Source: Rhodoligotrophos appendicifer
Lineage (GTDB): Bacteria > Pseudomonadota > Alphaproteobacteria > Rhizobiales > Im1
Length of the DNA stretch: 64,000 nucleotides
Direction: 5' to 3'
NCBI RefSeq assembly: GCF_007474605.1
Contig: NZ_VHKL01000008.1
Location: 62,001-126,000, forward strand
The notes beneath the pieces are model-generated. The model saw only the letters and a list, made by a program, of their open reading frames with translations, was not told the DNA's origin and ran no database searches. The number at the start of each line of letters is the position of its first letter. Positions within the stretch are counted from its first letter, which is position 1. Shown here in pieces: positions 17,778-27,480 of the stretch. The translations under genes were made by a program, and so were the position numbers.

Positions 17778-19130
17778 CTACTTCAGCAAGGGCGACCAGG
17801 CAGGATCGGACGCAAAATTCGGCGTCTGCAACTGCAGCTCGTTGTAGCCGGTCAGATCGACGGTCCAGATCTTTGGTCCACCACCCTCGCCCTGGCTCTC
17901 CCGAAAAAACATTAATACTCTGCCGTTAGGCGCCCATGTTGGACCTTCATTATGAAAGCCTTCGGTTAATATTCTCTCACCAGAGCCATCCGGCTTCATC
18001 ACACCGATGAGAAATTTGCCGTTCATCTGCTTTGTGAAGGCGATCAAGTCGCCGCGCGGCGACCAGACGGGTGTGGAATAGCGCCCCTGGCCAAAACTTA
18101 TCCGCTGCTGATTCGAGCCGTCGGCGTTCATTGTGTAGATCTGCTGCGTTCCGCCGCGATCAGACTCGAAGGTGATCTGCTGCCCGTCGGGCGAGTAGCA
18201 AGGTCCCGTGTCGATAGCACCGCTGTTGGTGATCTGCCGAACCTGGCGCGAGCGCAGGTCCAAAGCGAAGATGTTGGAGTTGCCCTCGTTCTGGAGACTG
18301 AGAATCACCTGCTGGCCGTCCGGCGAGAAACGGGGTGCGAAGGCCATGTTCGGGAAAACGCCGACGATCTCGCGCTGCCCGGTCTCGATGTTGAAGAGGT
18401 AGACGCGCGGCTGGCCGCCTGCATAGGAGACGTAGGTGATTTCCTGCGCGTTGGGACTGAAGCGCGGGGTCAGCACAAGATCACTGCCATCCGTGAGGTG
18501 GCGCAAATTGGCCCCATCCTGGTCCATGATCGCCAGGCGCTTGACGCGCTTGTCTTTGCGGCCACTCTCATCGACGAAGACCACGCGACTGTCGAAATAG
18601 CCCTTTTCGCCCGTGAGCCGCTCATAGATCGCATCAGCGATCATGTGGCCGATCCGGCGCCAGTTGCGAGGGGTGGTCACGAATTGCAGCCCCAGCATCT
18701 GCTGCTGGGCAAAGATGTCCCAGAGTCTGAATTCCGCCCGCAACCGTCCATCGGGCAGCACCGTGGCACGCCCGGTCACGAGAGCCTGGGCCTGGATGAT
18801 GCGCCAATCGCCAAAGCGCGGCGGCTGATCGAAATTCGAGATCTGCTCAATGAAGGCCGATTGCGGTATCGCCTTGAACAGGGCGGAGCGCTCGAGGTCG
18901 CCGGTGATCACCTGGACGATATCGACGCCATATTTCTGCGCCTCGGGCGTGTCGCCGGTGAAGTTCGGCAGGGCGATGGGCAAGGGCTGCGGCTGCCCGC
19001 TGGTGATGTCGAGCTCGAGGACGGCATGGGCGGGGGTGACAAAGGCCGCGACCGTCAGCACGGGGGCCACGATCAGGGTCAGTACCAGGGCAACGACTTT
19101 CCGGAGCATTTCGCTCTTGTGTGGGGGCAT
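17778..19130 (-). CDS. tolB: Tol-Pal system beta-propeller protein TolB
   Basis: 450 residues, periplasmic. Signal peptide ([19 protein letters not shown]...AHA), an N-terminal alpha/beta domain with LPNFTG, and a six-bladed propeller shown by repeated [27 protein letters not shown] and [11 protein letters not shown] units. TolB passes signals between TolA and Pal. Two starts are possible, ATG 19130 (AAGAG eight bases upstream) and ATG 19109 at MLRKVV; both leave a normal signal peptide. It follows tolA by 19 bases and precedes pal by 159. Confidence 0.97.
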   Translation of the reverse strand: MPPHKSEMLRKVVALVLTLIVAPVLTVAAFVTPAHAVLELDITSGQPQPLPIALPNFTGDTPEAQKYGVDIVQVITGDLERSALFKAIPQSAFIEQISNFDQPPRFGDWRIIQAQALVTGRATVLPDGRLRAEFRLWDIFAQQQMLGLQFVTTPRNWRRIGHMIADAIYERLTGEKGYFDSRVVFVDESGRKDKRVKRLAIMDQDGANLRHLTDGSDLVLTPRFSPNAQEITYVSYAGGQPRVYLFNIETGQREIVGVFPNMAFAPRFSPDGQQVILSLQNEGNSNIFALDLRSRQVRQITNSGAIDTGPCYSPDGQQITFESDRGGTQQIYTMNADGSNQQRISFGQGRYSTPVWSPRGDLIAFTKQMNGKFLIGVMKPDGSGERILTEGFHNEGPTWAPNGRVLMFFRESQGEGGGPKIWTVDLTGYNELQLQTPNFASDPAWSPLLK

Positions 19131-19149
19131 AGGTTCGCTCTTCTCGGGA

Positions 19150-20091
19150 TCAGCTCGGGAACATGTGGCTCGGGTCGAAATTCAGAATGACGTCGCGCCA
19201 GCTCTCATATTTCTCTTGCGGCATCTGGTAGGGCGCACAGCGCATCACCGCGCGCACGGCGGAATCGGCGGCAACCTGGAAAAGGGGTGAGCCGCCGCTG
19301 TTCATGATCTCGGGATAGCCCACGACCGACCCATCCATATTGAAGGCGATCCGCAGCTTCACGATAAGGTTCTGGGCGTCGGACACACCTACCGGAGGGT
19401 TCCAGCACTTCTCGATCTGGCTGCGCAACCAGTCGCGCTCGTCGGCGGTGATGGCGCTGTCGCTGCCGATCATGGCAGTCCGCTCAGCCCGCTTGGGGGC
19501 GCCGGTCTCAACGGGCGTATCGGCCGCGGCACTCTGGGCATCCGGGATCTTGTTCAGAAGCGCTGCGATATCGTCGGGGTTGAAGTCGCGCTGCGGCTTC
19601 TTCTCCGCCACTTTCGGGGCCGGCGGTTTGGGCTTGGCCTTCGGCTTGGGCGGCGGGGGGGTCTCGGCCTTCTTCTCCGGCACCTTGTCGGGCTCGGGCT
19701 TGGCGTCGGGCACCGCCTGTTCAGGCGCAGGCGTCGGCTCGCTGGGCTGCGGCATCGGCTCAGCGGTCGCCTGCTCGACGGGCTTGGGCTCGGGTTCCGG
19801 TTCCGGCGCGGGAGCCTTGGCGGCCTCGGTCGGCTCAGGGGCGGGCTCAGGCTTGGGCTTGGCCTTCTTCACTTCCTCAGGCGGCTTCGGTGGCGCGGCT
19901 TTCTCCTCTGGCTTCTCTTCGGCATCCTTCTGGACAGCCATGCGCTTCGACAGGTCACTCAAGGTCAGCAGTTCCACCGGGACAGCCGGAGGCGTCTCGG
20001 GGTGAAACTCCTCAGCCGACGGCAAGGCAATCACGCACGCCATCAGCAGCGCGACATGCAGCAGGAAGGATGTGGTGATGCTCCAGCGCAT
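19150..20091 (-). CDS. tolA: Tol-Pal system protein TolA
   Basis: 313 residues. One N-terminal membrane helix ([19 protein letters not shown]) anchors it in the inner membrane; residues about 60-175 are a Pro/Glu/Lys/Ala-rich stalk across the periplasm, here proline-rich instead of the long helical coil of E. coli; the C-terminal domain ([12 protein letters not shown]...[17 protein letters not shown]) binds TolB and Pal. The start MRWSITTSF at 20091 matches rhizobial TolA; ATG 20109 would overlap tolR by 11 bases and is also possible. Part of the tolQRAB run. Confidence 0.93.
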   Translation of the reverse strand: MRWSITTSFLLHVALLMACVIALPSAEEFHPETPPAVPVELLTLSDLSKRMAVQKDAEEKPEEKAAPPKPPEEVKKAKPKPEPAPEPTEAAKAPAPEPEPEPKPVEQATAEPMPQPSEPTPAPEQAVPDAKPEPDKVPEKKAETPPPPKPKAKPKPPAPKVAEKKPQRDFNPDDIAALLNKIPDAQSAAADTPVETGAPKRAERTAMIGSDSAITADERDWLRSQIEKCWNPPVGVSDAQNLIVKLRIAFNMDGSVVGYPEIMNSGGSPLFQVAADSAVRAVMRCAPYQMPQEKYESWRDVILNFDPSHMFPS

Positions 20092-20098
20092 CCCCTGG

Positions 20099-20557
20099 TC
20101 AGCTCCCATCCTCTGCGGGTTCCAGGACGAGGCCGATGCGCTTGAAACCGGCAGCGCTCAGTGAACCCATGACTTGAGCAACAGTGCCATAATCGACCGC
20201 TTTGTCACCCCGAACATAGATGCGCTCGTCGTAACCCTGCTTGGTTATCGCCTCCAATTTCGGCACCAGTGTGTCGAGGGTGATCTCCGTGTCCTGCAAA
20301 AAGATCTTGCCGGCGCCGTCGACGGAGACCGTCAACGGCTCCTTATCACCTTCCATGGGGTTGCCCTTGCTTTCCGGCAATTCTACCGGCACGCCGACCG
20401 TCAGCAGGGGGGCTGCGACCATGAAGATGATGAGAAGCACGAGCATGACGTCGACCATGGGGGTGACGTTGATCTCGCTCATAGGCGCGTGGGAAGACCG
20501 TCTGCGGCGTCCGCCGCGGCGACCTCCGCTGTTGTTGGTCTGAAGGCTCGCGCCCAT
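20099..20557 (-). CDS. tolR: Tol-Pal system protein TolR
   Basis: 152 residues. A basic Arg/Gly-rich N terminus, then one membrane helix MVDVMLVLLIIFMVAAPLL with the conserved Asp used in proton flow, and a periplasmic dimer domain. With TolQ it forms the proton channel that energises TolA. 24 bases after tolQ; its stop overlaps a possible tolA start. Confidence 0.97.
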   Translation of the reverse strand: MGASLQTNNSGGRRGGRRRRSSHAPMSEINVTPMVDVMLVLLIIFMVAAPLLTVGVPVELPESKGNPMEGDKEPLTVSVDGAGKIFLQDTEITLDTLVPKLEAITKQGYDERIYVRGDKAVDYGTVAQVMGSLSAAGFKRIGLVLEPAEDGS

Positions 20558-20581
20558 CCCCTGCCTCTTTCCCTTATTGCG

Positions 20582-21292
20582 CTAGCTGCGCTCGTCCAAT
20601 TGCCGCGAGATGATCGCCGAGAACTCATCGGCAAAGTTTTCCAGACGCGCACCGATCTTGCCCAGATCGCTGTTGATCTTATTGTAGAAAATGACGGCGG
20701 GAATCGCCGCGATCAGGCCGATCGCCGTGGCGAAGAGCGCCTCGGCAATGCCGGGGGCCACCACGGCCAGATTGGTGTTCTTACTCGCGGCGATCGCCTG
20801 GAAGCTGCTCATGATGCCCCAGACCGTGCCGAACAAGCCGATGAAGGGCGCGGTGGACCCGACGGTCGCCAGGAAGAGCAATCGGCTTTCCAGGCGCGAC
20901 ATCTCCTTCTGGAGCTGTACGTCCATCACCTTCTCGATCCGCTTCTGCACGCCGTGAAAACCGGCGCGAATGGCACTGTCCTGGCTGCGCTTCCATTCGC
21001 GCATGGCAGCCATGAACAAGGACGCCATGCCCGTGTTGGTGCGCGGGCCCAAGCTCAGATAAAGCTCCTCCAGCGACTGGCCGGACCAAAACATCTGCTC
21101 GAAGCGATCCGTCGCACGCTTCATGCGCTGGACCAGGACGTATTTCTCAAACACGATGGCCCAGGTCCAGATCGATGCAGCAAGGAGGCCGATCATTACG
21201 ATCTTGACCACAATGTGCGCCTGCCAGAACAGCGCCATCAGCGAATAGTCAACGGGCGCGGCGGCAGCGCCCTGTGCAATCTCTACTGGCAT
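20582..21292 (-). CDS. tolQ: Tol-Pal system protein TolQ
   Basis: 236 residues, MotA/TolQ/ExbB family with three membrane helices (about residues 17-40, 137-160, 172-195). [25 protein letters not shown] and [21 protein letters not shown] are the channel helices. First gene of tolQRAB; the 261-base gap upstream should hold the promoter. That gap also has a near-CtrA site (TTAA-N7-TTTA, 21484-21498). Confidence 0.97.
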   Translation of the reverse strand: [236 protein letters not shown]

Positions 21293-21553
21293 TCACGTCC
21301 CCGGAAATTCGCTGAACAGCATGCCGGGAGCTTGGAGTTCAAGCTCGATCCAGGCGTGGTTAACCCACCAAGCCCGTCAAGTTTGTTCAAACTGCGGCGC
21401 ACTCTCACCTCGCGCTGGTCCCTCGCGCCGGTCACTCACCGTGTCGCCGTTGGCACCCGTCACCGATACAATACAGGACATGGTTAATAGACGATTTACC
21501 GCGCTGCGGAAATGCGGCGGGATGGCTGACTTTTTTGCCGCTCCCCGCGCGGG

Positions 21554-22021
21554 CTAGCCGGAATTCACGGCCTTCGGGGCGATGACCGCCATCAATTCAG
21601 CCGGAACGCGCCGAGGCCGTCCGCTGCGATCAACGAGGGCCACCGTCACCGCCATCTCGAACAGGCGCTCCAGACCTCGATACACCGTCTGCTCGAGTGT
21701 CAGGCGAGCCCCCGTCAGGCTGGCGATCTTTGTTGCCACCTCAAGCACATCGTCAATCACCGCCGGCTTGCGAAACTCGGCCTGCAGCTTGCGGACGACA
21801 AAACCCAAACCGCCGCCCTCCTCCGTGATCAAATCCCGGTGATGCCAGCCCAGGAGCCGTAACCAGTCGGAGCGGGCGCGTTCGCAGAACTTCAGGTAAT
21901 TGGCATGATAGACGAAGCCTGAGAAGTCGGTGTCCTCATAATAGACCCGAACCGGCAGCCGGTGCTCCGGCCCGGCCATGCGGCCAGCGAGGTCGGGCCA
22001 GGTATCGCGATCACGGGGCAT
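21554..22021 (-). CDS. ybgC: acyl-CoA thioesterase YbgC, tol-pal associated
   Basis: 155 residues, hotdog-fold 4HBT thioesterase with the catalytic Asp motif [17 protein letters not shown]. YbgC hydrolyses acyl-CoA or acyl-ACP and is almost always beside tolQ. The ATG at 22021 (ATG at 22024 directly before it) overlaps the ruvB stop by 11 bases and has GGAGAGG in front; an ATG at 21979 is also possible. Confidence 0.92.
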   Translation of the reverse strand: MPRDRDTWPDLAGRMAGPEHRLPVRVYYEDTDFSGFVYHANYLKFCERARSDWLRLLGWHHRDLITEEGGGLGFVVRKLQAEFRKPAVIDDVLEVATKIASLTGARLTLEQTVYRGLERLFEMAVTVALVDRSGRPRRVPAELMAVIAPKAVNSG

Positions 22022-23054
22022 CATCCTCTCCGAAGAGCTCGACTTGCAGCGTCTGCAACCTGCCTGGTGTGGCGAGGCCGAGATGAGCAAAGGCATGCGG
22101 TGTCAATATTCGACCACGGGGCGTTCGATTCACGAAACCCTGCTGGATCAGAAAGGGTTCGATAATTTCTTCGAGAGCGTCGCGCGCCTCGCTCAGAGAC
22201 GCTGCCACCGTCTCGATACCCACCGGTCCGCCGCCGAAATTGAGCGCAATGCATTGAAGATAACGACGGTCCAACATGTCAAGACCACGATTATCCACTT
22301 CGAGCATACGGAGCGCTCCGTCGGCTGCCTTCTCGTCGATCCGCTCGACGCCGCCGACGGAGGCGAAGTCCCGGACACGGCGCAGGAGCCTGCCGGCGAT
22401 CCGCGGCGTTCCGCGAGAGCGCTTGGCGATTTCCCTGGCGCCGCTCTCGGTCATGGAGATCCCCAGAACACGGGCGCCGCGCGAGACGATCTGCAGCAGC
22501 TCTTCATCGGTGTAGAAATCGAGCCTGATGGGAATTCCGAAGCGATCCCGCAGGGGCGTGGTCAGCAAGCCCGAACGGGTCGTCGCGCCCACCAAGGTGA
22601 AACGCGCCAAGTCGATTCGCACCGAGCGGGCCGCGGGACCCTCGCCGATGATCAAATCGAGCTGAAAATCCTCCATCGCCGGATAGAGGATCTCTTCGAC
22701 CGCGGGGTTCAGGCGATGGATCTCATCGATGAACAGGACATCGCGGTCCTCAAGATTGGTGAGGAGTGCAGCAAGATCACCGGCTTTGGCAATCACCGGA
22801 CCGGAGGTCGACCGGAAATTCGATCCCAGCTCGCGGGCGACGATCTGGGCGAGAGTGGTCTTTCCAAGCCCTGGAGGCCCGGCGAAGAGAACGTGATCCA
22901 GGGCCTCGCCCCGGGACTTGGCTGCCTCGATAAAGACGCGCAGATTGGCCTTGGCCTTGCCCTGCCCGACGAACTCCTCGAGGCGCAAGGGACGCAGCGT
23001 CGTGTCGACGGCATCCTCCTCGCGGGCATCGCGGTCGATCAGACGCGCATTCAT
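22011..23054 (-). CDS. ruvB: Holliday junction branch migration helicase RuvB
   Basis: 347 residues, AAA+ motor. Visible are [11 protein letters not shown], Walker [13 protein letters not shown] near residue 60, Walker [11 protein letters not shown], the sensor [18 protein letters not shown] and the C-terminal winged helix with [10 protein letters not shown]. It pumps Holliday junctions through the RuvA tetramer. Overlaps ruvA by four bases (ATGA). Confidence 0.98.
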   Translation of the reverse strand: MNARLIDRDAREEDAVDTTLRPLRLEEFVGQGKAKANLRVFIEAAKSRGEALDHVLFAGPPGLGKTTLAQIVARELGSNFRSTSGPVIAKAGDLAALLTNLEDRDVLFIDEIHRLNPAVEEILYPAMEDFQLDLIIGEGPAARSVRIDLARFTLVGATTRSGLLTTPLRDRFGIPIRLDFYTDEELLQIVSRGARVLGISMTESGAREIAKRSRGTPRIAGRLLRRVRDFASVGGVERIDEKAADGALRMLEVDNRGLDMLDRRYLQCIALNFGGGPVGIETVAASLSEARDALEEIIEPFLIQQGFVNRTPRGRILTPHAFAHLGLATPGRLQTLQVELFGEDDAP

Positions 23055-23671
23055 GTGGACAGCTCCCGCAGAGCGCCTCGTATCAGCTGCTCGGTGCGGG
23101 CGTCGTCACCGGCCTTGGCCAGCGCCGTCGCCACTGCAGCGCCGGCCTGGACCTGCGCATAGCCGAGATTGACGAGGGCGGATACCGCCTCGGCGGAGGC
23201 CGTGCCGGTCTTCCCGCCGGCGTCGGTAAGGGCTTGCAGCCGCACCAGGCCGGTATCGGCGTAAGTGAGCGCAGGCGCCTTGTCCTTCAGCTCCGTTACG
23301 ATCCGTTGGGCAACCTTGGGTCCGATGCCTGGGGCTCTTGCGATGGTCGCCCGGTCCTGCATGGCGATGGCGTTGGCAAGGTCCGATGCGGTCAGGGTCG
23401 AGAGCAGCGCGAGGGCCACCCGCGTCCCGACCCCCTGCACCGTCTGCAGCAACAGGAACCATTCCCGTTCCACGGGGCTCAGAAAACCGAAGAGGCGGAT
23501 CTGGTCCTCGCGCACATAGGTCTCGATCGCCAGCGATACGCTCTCGCCTGGCGCCGGCAGCGACTGAAGGGTCTTACTGGAGCAGGTGACCTGATAGCCG
23601 ACACCGCCGACATCGATGATCACCCAGTCCTCGCCGAAGCTGTCGACGAACCCCTTGAGCTTCCCGATCAT
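23051..23671 (-). CDS. ruvA: Holliday junction branch migration protein RuvA
   Basis: 206 residues. Starts [10 protein letters not shown] with the OB-fold domain, followed by the helix-hairpin-helix region ([33 protein letters not shown]) and the C-terminal domain III that touches RuvB. The frame is open far upstream inside ruvC, but 23671 is the family start and overlaps the ruvC stop by four bases. Confidence 0.97.
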   Translation of the reverse strand: MIGKLKGFVDSFGEDWVIIDVGGVGYQVTCSSKTLQSLPAPGESVSLAIETYVREDQIRLFGFLSPVEREWFLLLQTVQGVGTRVALALLSTLTASDLANAIAMQDRATIARAPGIGPKVAQRIVTELKDKAPALTYADTGLVRLQALTDAGGKTGTASAEAVSALVNLGYAQVQAGAAVATALAKAGDDARTEQLIRGALRELST

Positions 23672-24171
23672 GCGGTCACCTTCATGCGCAGGGCGATGCT
23701 CGTGCGATGATGGGCATGCGTGATGGCCACCGCGAGCGCATCGGCGGCGTCGGCACCGGTCACCTTGCAGCGGGCGAGGAGGATCTGCACCATCTCGTGC
23801 ACCTGCGTCTTGTCTGCGTGGCCGGCCCCCACCACGGCCTTCTTGACCGCGTTTGGCGCATATTCGGCCACGGACAGACCTGCGGCGGCCGGGACCAGGA
23901 GAGCGATGGCGCGGGCGTGGCCAAGTTTCAGCGTGGATCGCGGATCCTTGTTGACGAAGGTTTCCTCGACGGCTGCCTCGTGGGGCTGCCATTCCTCCAT
24001 CACTGCAACGAGCTGGCCATGGAGCTCCAGCAGACGACCCGCCAGAGACTGGGCGTCGTTCACCTTGAGTGTGCCGTGTGCGACATGAATCAGCCGGCTG
24101 CCGGCGACATCGATCACGCCCCATCCGGTCTTCCTCAGACCGGGATCAATACCGATAATGCGAATCGCCAT
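23668..24171 (-). CDS. ruvC: crossover junction endodeoxyribonuclease RuvC
   Basis: 167 residues. [15 protein letters not shown] carries the first catalytic Asp, [12 protein letters not shown] the Glu, and the C-terminal [16 protein letters not shown] the last acidic pair. It cuts Holliday junctions in the RuvABC resolvasome. The start [12 protein letters not shown] at 24171 fits homologues; ATG 24180 adds three residues. Confidence 0.96.
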   Translation of the reverse strand: MAIRIIGIDPGLRKTGWGVIDVAGSRLIHVAHGTLKVNDAQSLAGRLLELHGQLVAVMEEWQPHEAAVEETFVNKDPRSTLKLGHARAIALLVPAAAGLSVAEYAPNAVKKAVVGAGHADKTQVHEMVQILLARCKVTGADAADALAVAITHAHHRTSIALRMKVTA

Positions 24172-24219
24172 GGCCACCATCGGCCATCAATAGCGTAAAG
24201 GAAGCAGCGTTCCCAGCGG

Positions 24220-24969
24220 TCAGGCCGCGGTGAGCTTGGCCATCACGTCGTCCTCCACCTCGAAATTCGAATAGACGTTCTGGACGTCGTCATCGTCTTC
24301 CAGGGAGGAGACCAGCTTCAGCATGCTCTGCGCACGCTCCTCATCCACAGGCGTGCCGTTCTGGGGACGCCAAAAGGGGCGAACGGATTCGGCTTCGCCC
24401 AAAGTGTCCTGCAGGGCGGCTGCGACTTCACTCAACTCTGCAAAGGCGCAGGTGATGACGTGGCCATCCGCATCGGACTGGACATCCTCCGCACCTGCAT
24501 CAATGGCAGCCTCCAAAACCGCATCGGCATCACCGATTTCGGGCTTGTAGACGATCTGCCCGACACGGTCGAACATGAAGGACACGGAGCCCGTTTCCCC
24601 CAGATTGCCGCCAAACTTCGAAAATGTGGCGCGGACATTGCTGGCCGTTCTGTTGCGATTGTCCGTCAATGTCTCGACGATCACCGCCACGCCGCCGGGG
24701 CCATAGCCCTCGTAGCGGATCTCCTCATAGGTGTCGGCATCACCCCCGGCCGCCTTCTTGATGGCGCGCTCGATATTGTCCTTGGGCATGTTCTCGGCGC
24801 GGGCATTCTGGATCGCCAGCCGGAGCCGTGCATTGCTGGCGGGGTCGGGTCCGCCGGCCTTGGCGGCAACCGTGATCTCGCGAGAGTGCTTCGAGAACAC
24901 CTTGGCGCGCTTGGCGTCCTGCGCTCCCTTGCGGTGCATGATGTTCTTAAATTGGGAATGGCCGGCCAT
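24220..24969 (-). CDS. yebC: YebC/PmpR family DNA-binding regulatory protein
   Basis: 249 residues. The N-terminal [20 protein letters not shown] and [24 protein letters not shown] are family hallmarks. Members act as transcription factors or, in recent work on YebC, assist translation of difficult sequences. It precedes ruvC by 49 bases, the standard neighbour pairing. Confidence 0.96.
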   Translation of the reverse strand: MAGHSQFKNIMHRKGAQDAKRAKVFSKHSREITVAAKAGGPDPASNARLRLAIQNARAENMPKDNIERAIKKAAGGDADTYEEIRYEGYGPGGVAVIVETLTDNRNRTASNVRATFSKFGGNLGETGSVSFMFDRVGQIVYKPEIGDADAVLEAAIDAGAEDVQSDADGHVITCAFAELSEVAAALQDTLGEAESVRPFWRPQNGTPVDEERAQSMLKLVSSLEDDDDVQNVYSNFEVEDDVMAKLTAA

Positions 24970-25032
24970 GATCGATCTCTTAAGGGAATTGCTTGGGCGC
25001 CGTTATAAGCGGCGCGTGCCGCGAAATCCAGT

Positions 25033-25857
25033 TCAAGCGTTCCAGAAGCCGGGAAGCACGGGTTCAAGCCGGCCACCGCAGCGAATGGGGCCGACGGCGT
25101 TGGCCAAGCCGGTCGCATCGTCGATTTCCACCCCGATGCCGCAAAGGGTGGCCTCGCCGCCCGCCGGCTCGAAGCGTCCGCTGGCCAGCTTGCGGGTGAA
25201 TCGGATCAGCGGCTCCTCGATCTCCATGCCGATGATCGAGTTGTAGTCGCCCGTCATTCCGGCATCCGTCATATAGGCGGTGCCATTGGGAAGGATCTGG
25301 TGATCGGCGGTCGGGACATGGGTGTGGGTCCCGACGACGAGACTCGCCCGACCGTCGGCGAAATGACCGACGCCCATTTTCTCCGAGGTCGCCTCAGCAT
25401 GGATATCGATCACGCAGGCATCGCAGCCCTCGGTCAGTGGGCAGGCGTCCAGCTCCCGGTCAATGGCCACAAAGGGATCGTCCAGGGGATCCATGAACAG
25501 CCTGCCCATGACGTTCATCACAAGGACGTGGCGGCCGTCGGCGGTATCGAAGAGGCCGGAGCCCCTGCCCGGCGTCCCCTTGGGATAGTTCACCGGCCGG
25601 AGGAGTGTCGGCTCCCGCTCGATGAAGACCAAAGCCTCGCGCTGATCGAAGGCGTGATTGCCCAGGGTCACCACATCCGCCCCGGCATCACGCATGTCGC
25701 GGAAGATGTCGTAGTTGATCCCAAAGCCGCCGGCCGCATTCTCGCCGTTGACGACAACGAAATCCGCCTGCAGCTGCTCGCGCAGCCGCGGCAGTTCGCG
25801 ATAGAGAGCCGTGCGTCCCGAACGGCCAACGACGTCGCCCACAAAGATCAGTCGCAT
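25033..25857 (-). CDS. ymdB: YmdB-type metallophosphoesterase
   Basis: 274 residues, TIGR00282 family. Metal-binding motifs are FVGDVVG (residues 5-11), NGENAAGGFG, TLGNHAFD and GTHTHVPTAD, with the conserved AYMTDAGMTG. Family members hydrolyse cyclic nucleotides such as cAMP; the physiological substrate is not known here. Its start overlaps the end of the upstream 5-FCL gene by 10 bases. Confidence 0.94.
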   Translation of the reverse strand: MRLIFVGDVVGRSGRTALYRELPRLREQLQADFVVVNGENAAGGFGINYDIFRDMRDAGADVVTLGNHAFDQREALVFIEREPTLLRPVNYPKGTPGRGSGLFDTADGRHVLVMNVMGRLFMDPLDDPFVAIDRELDACPLTEGCDACVIDIHAEATSEKMGVGHFADGRASLVVGTHTHVPTADHQILPNGTAYMTDAGMTGDYNSIIGMEIEEPLIRFTRKLASGRFEPAGGEATLCGIGVEIDDATGLANAVGPIRCGGRLEPVLPGFWNA

Positions 25858-26471
25858 TCCGCCTCTCGGCCGGGTCGATTGCGGGGGTAAACGGGCCCCT
25901 GTTCCGTGAGGATCCAGTCGAGGTGCTGGTCTTCGGAATCATGCGGCACGCTGTCGAGCTCCTGGCCCGAAAAGGCGATGCCGATGGCGGTGATCGGCTT
26001 CAGAGCGCGCAATTTGTGCAGGGTGCGATCGTAGAAGCCGCCTCCGTAGCCCAGTCGGTAGCCATCCCGGTCGAATGCCAGCATCGGAACGAGCAGCAGG
26101 TCGGGATCGACCATGGCCGCATGGTCGCGCGGCGCCAGGATGCCGTAATGGCCTTCGGCGGTATCCTCACCTACGGACCAACTGCGGAAGGCCAAGGGTT
26201 GATGGGGCTCGACGATGACCGGCAACGCCGTCTTCCATCCTGCTTCGCCCAGAGCTTCCAACAGCGGCATCACATCGACTTCACTGCGATAGGGATGAAA
26301 GCCCGCAACGACCCTTCCCTGGGGAGACCCAAGAAGTTCCAGCCCGAGCTTGCGAATCCGTCCGCCCGCATCGGCTCCCAGCTCCGCCTGGAGCCTCGCC
26401 CGCGTCGCACCGGCTTGCCGGCGCAACATCTTCTTCTCTTCCACGGTGTCGGCCCGGTCGCCTGGCAGCAT
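25848..26471 (-). CDS. ygfA: 5-formyltetrahydrofolate cyclo-ligase
   Basis: 207 residues. It converts 5-formyl-THF to 5,10-methenyl-THF with ATP. GFHPYRSEVD, and the family signature LLVPMLAFDRDGYRLGYGGGFYDR near residue 130 are present. It follows the 6S RNA gene, the same ssrS-ygfA linkage as in E. coli, so part of its mRNA may come from readthrough of 6S. Confidence 0.94.
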   Translation of the reverse strand: MLPGDRADTVEEKKMLRRQAGATRARLQAELGADAGGRIRKLGLELLGSPQGRVVAGFHPYRSEVDVMPLLEALGEAGWKTALPVIVEPHQPLAFRSWSVGEDTAEGHYGILAPRDHAAMVDPDLLLVPMLAFDRDGYRLGYGGGFYDRTLHKLRALKPITAIGIAFSGQELDSVPHDSEDQHLDWILTEQGPVYPRNRPGREAECD

Positions 26472-26510
26472 TAGATCCGTCCGATGGCTGAGCCGGGAAA
26501 CGTTTCAGAT

Positions 26511-26665
26511 AAAGCCACCCGGCCGTTGGAGGTTACGATCCCGGGTCCCTACTAGCGTAGGTGGGCGCCGTGTGAAAGAGGCCACGGCCTCAACCAGGGA
26601 CAGCTCCCATAGAGATCGGTTATAGGCCCCAGGGAAATTGTTCTCCTGACGCACCGGGCAGCCAT
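26511..26665 (-). ncRNA. ssrS: 6S RNA (ssrS)
   Basis: The zapA to 5-FCL gap on the minus strand folds into the 6S shape: closing stem GCTGCCCGG (26654-26662) with CCGGGTGGC (26514-26522, two G-T pairs), a second pairing AGGAG/CTCC just inside, and a large open region with TTCCCTGGGGCC and TGTCCCTGG on the two sides. This promoter-mimicking bubble binds the sigma-70 polymerase in stationary phase. Both the position and the length near 155 bases agree with alphaproteobacterial 6S. Ends are approximate. Confidence 0.85.
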
Positions 26666-26709
26666 CCCTACTTAAGCACAGGCGGCGGCGAAATCCACTG
26701 CCAAAGCGG

Positions 26710-27075
26710 TCAATCTTCGCTGACGGAATGCTCGCGCGACAAGGTCTCGAGCTTTGCGGCTGCATTGCTCAACTGCTCAGCCATACGATCCTCCTGCGCC
26801 CGGCTGCGCTCGATCGCCGCCATCCGGGCATCCTTCAGACCGGCCACTTCGTCCTGCAGCGCCTCGATGTGGCGCAGCGCCTCGGACAGTTTGTCGGCGA
26901 TCGTGATTCCCGCCATCAACAGAAGCCGGATATCGCCGACCTGGCCCACGCTTCGCTTCAGCTTCGAAACTTCACTGTCGAGAAGCTGCGCCAGCTCAAG
27001 CAGGTGCTCCTCCTCGCCATGGCCGCATTCCATCGTATAGGGGCGGTCATTCACGCGAACTACGACCTGCGCCAT
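26710..27075 (-). CDS. zapA: cell division protein ZapA
   Basis: 121 residues. MAQVVVRVNDRPYTMECGHGEEEHL is the ZapA start, with a globular N-terminal domain and a C-terminal coiled coil from about residue 60. It cross-links FtsZ filaments. The frame opens to a TTG at 27096, but the ATG at 27075 is the family start with GGAG 11 bases upstream. Directly upstream of 6S RNA. Confidence 0.92.
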   Translation of the reverse strand: MAQVVVRVNDRPYTMECGHGEEEHLLELAQLLDSEVSKLKRSVGQVGDIRLLLMAGITIADKLSEALRHIEALQDEVAGLKDARMAAIERSRAQEDRMAEQLSNAAAKLETLSREHSVSED

Positions 27076-27117
27076 GTGCTTAGAAACTCCGTTCAACCGA
27101 TAAAGAGTGCGCCGGTC

Positions 27118-27381
27118 TCATTCGCCCAGAGCCGACCGTATACGGTCCATGGCGGCGTCGATCTTGACCGAAGCCGCCGATTGCCGGTCAAGCAAGAGAG
27201 TGTTGTCGGCTCGGAGCTGCTCGATCTCCTCGGCCATGCGCCGACGCTCGTCATCGGCCCCATCGGCATCGCCAACGGCCGCACCGCGCATGCCTGCCAC
27301 CGACAGCTCTCCGTCAAGCCGCCTCAGCGCCTCTTCAAAGCGCGCAAATGCTCTGTCCAGCTTAGTGGACTCCGCCATCAT
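27118..27381 (-). CDS. DUF4164 family coiled-coil protein
   Basis: 87 residues, mostly a predicted coiled coil: FARFEEALRRLDGEL and RRMAEEIEQLRADNTLLL. No enzymatic motif. It is the usual companion directly upstream of zapA in Rhizobiales, which suggests a division-linked function, but none is established. ATG at 27381 or the next ATG at 27378. Confidence 0.8.
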   Translation of the reverse strand: MMAESTKLDRAFARFEEALRRLDGELSVAGMRGAAVGDADGADDERRRMAEEIEQLRADNTLLLDRQSAASVKIDAAMDRIRSALGE

Positions 27382-27480
27382 CCCAGCCGTTGTTCCTCGA
27401 TTGCATTGCCCGCAGCGTCATTCCAGCGATTCGCTGAAGATTAGGCTTGTGCTCACAACAGCGTCAACAGGGCTCGCCGT

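Noticed and set aside
19540-19930. Pro/Glu/Lys-rich repeats as a possible tandem repeat array
   Set aside because: They are the low-complexity stalk of TolA, not an independent DNA repeat.
23672-24124. N-terminal extension of RuvA
   Set aside because: Overlaps ruvC in another frame; the RuvA family start is at 23671.
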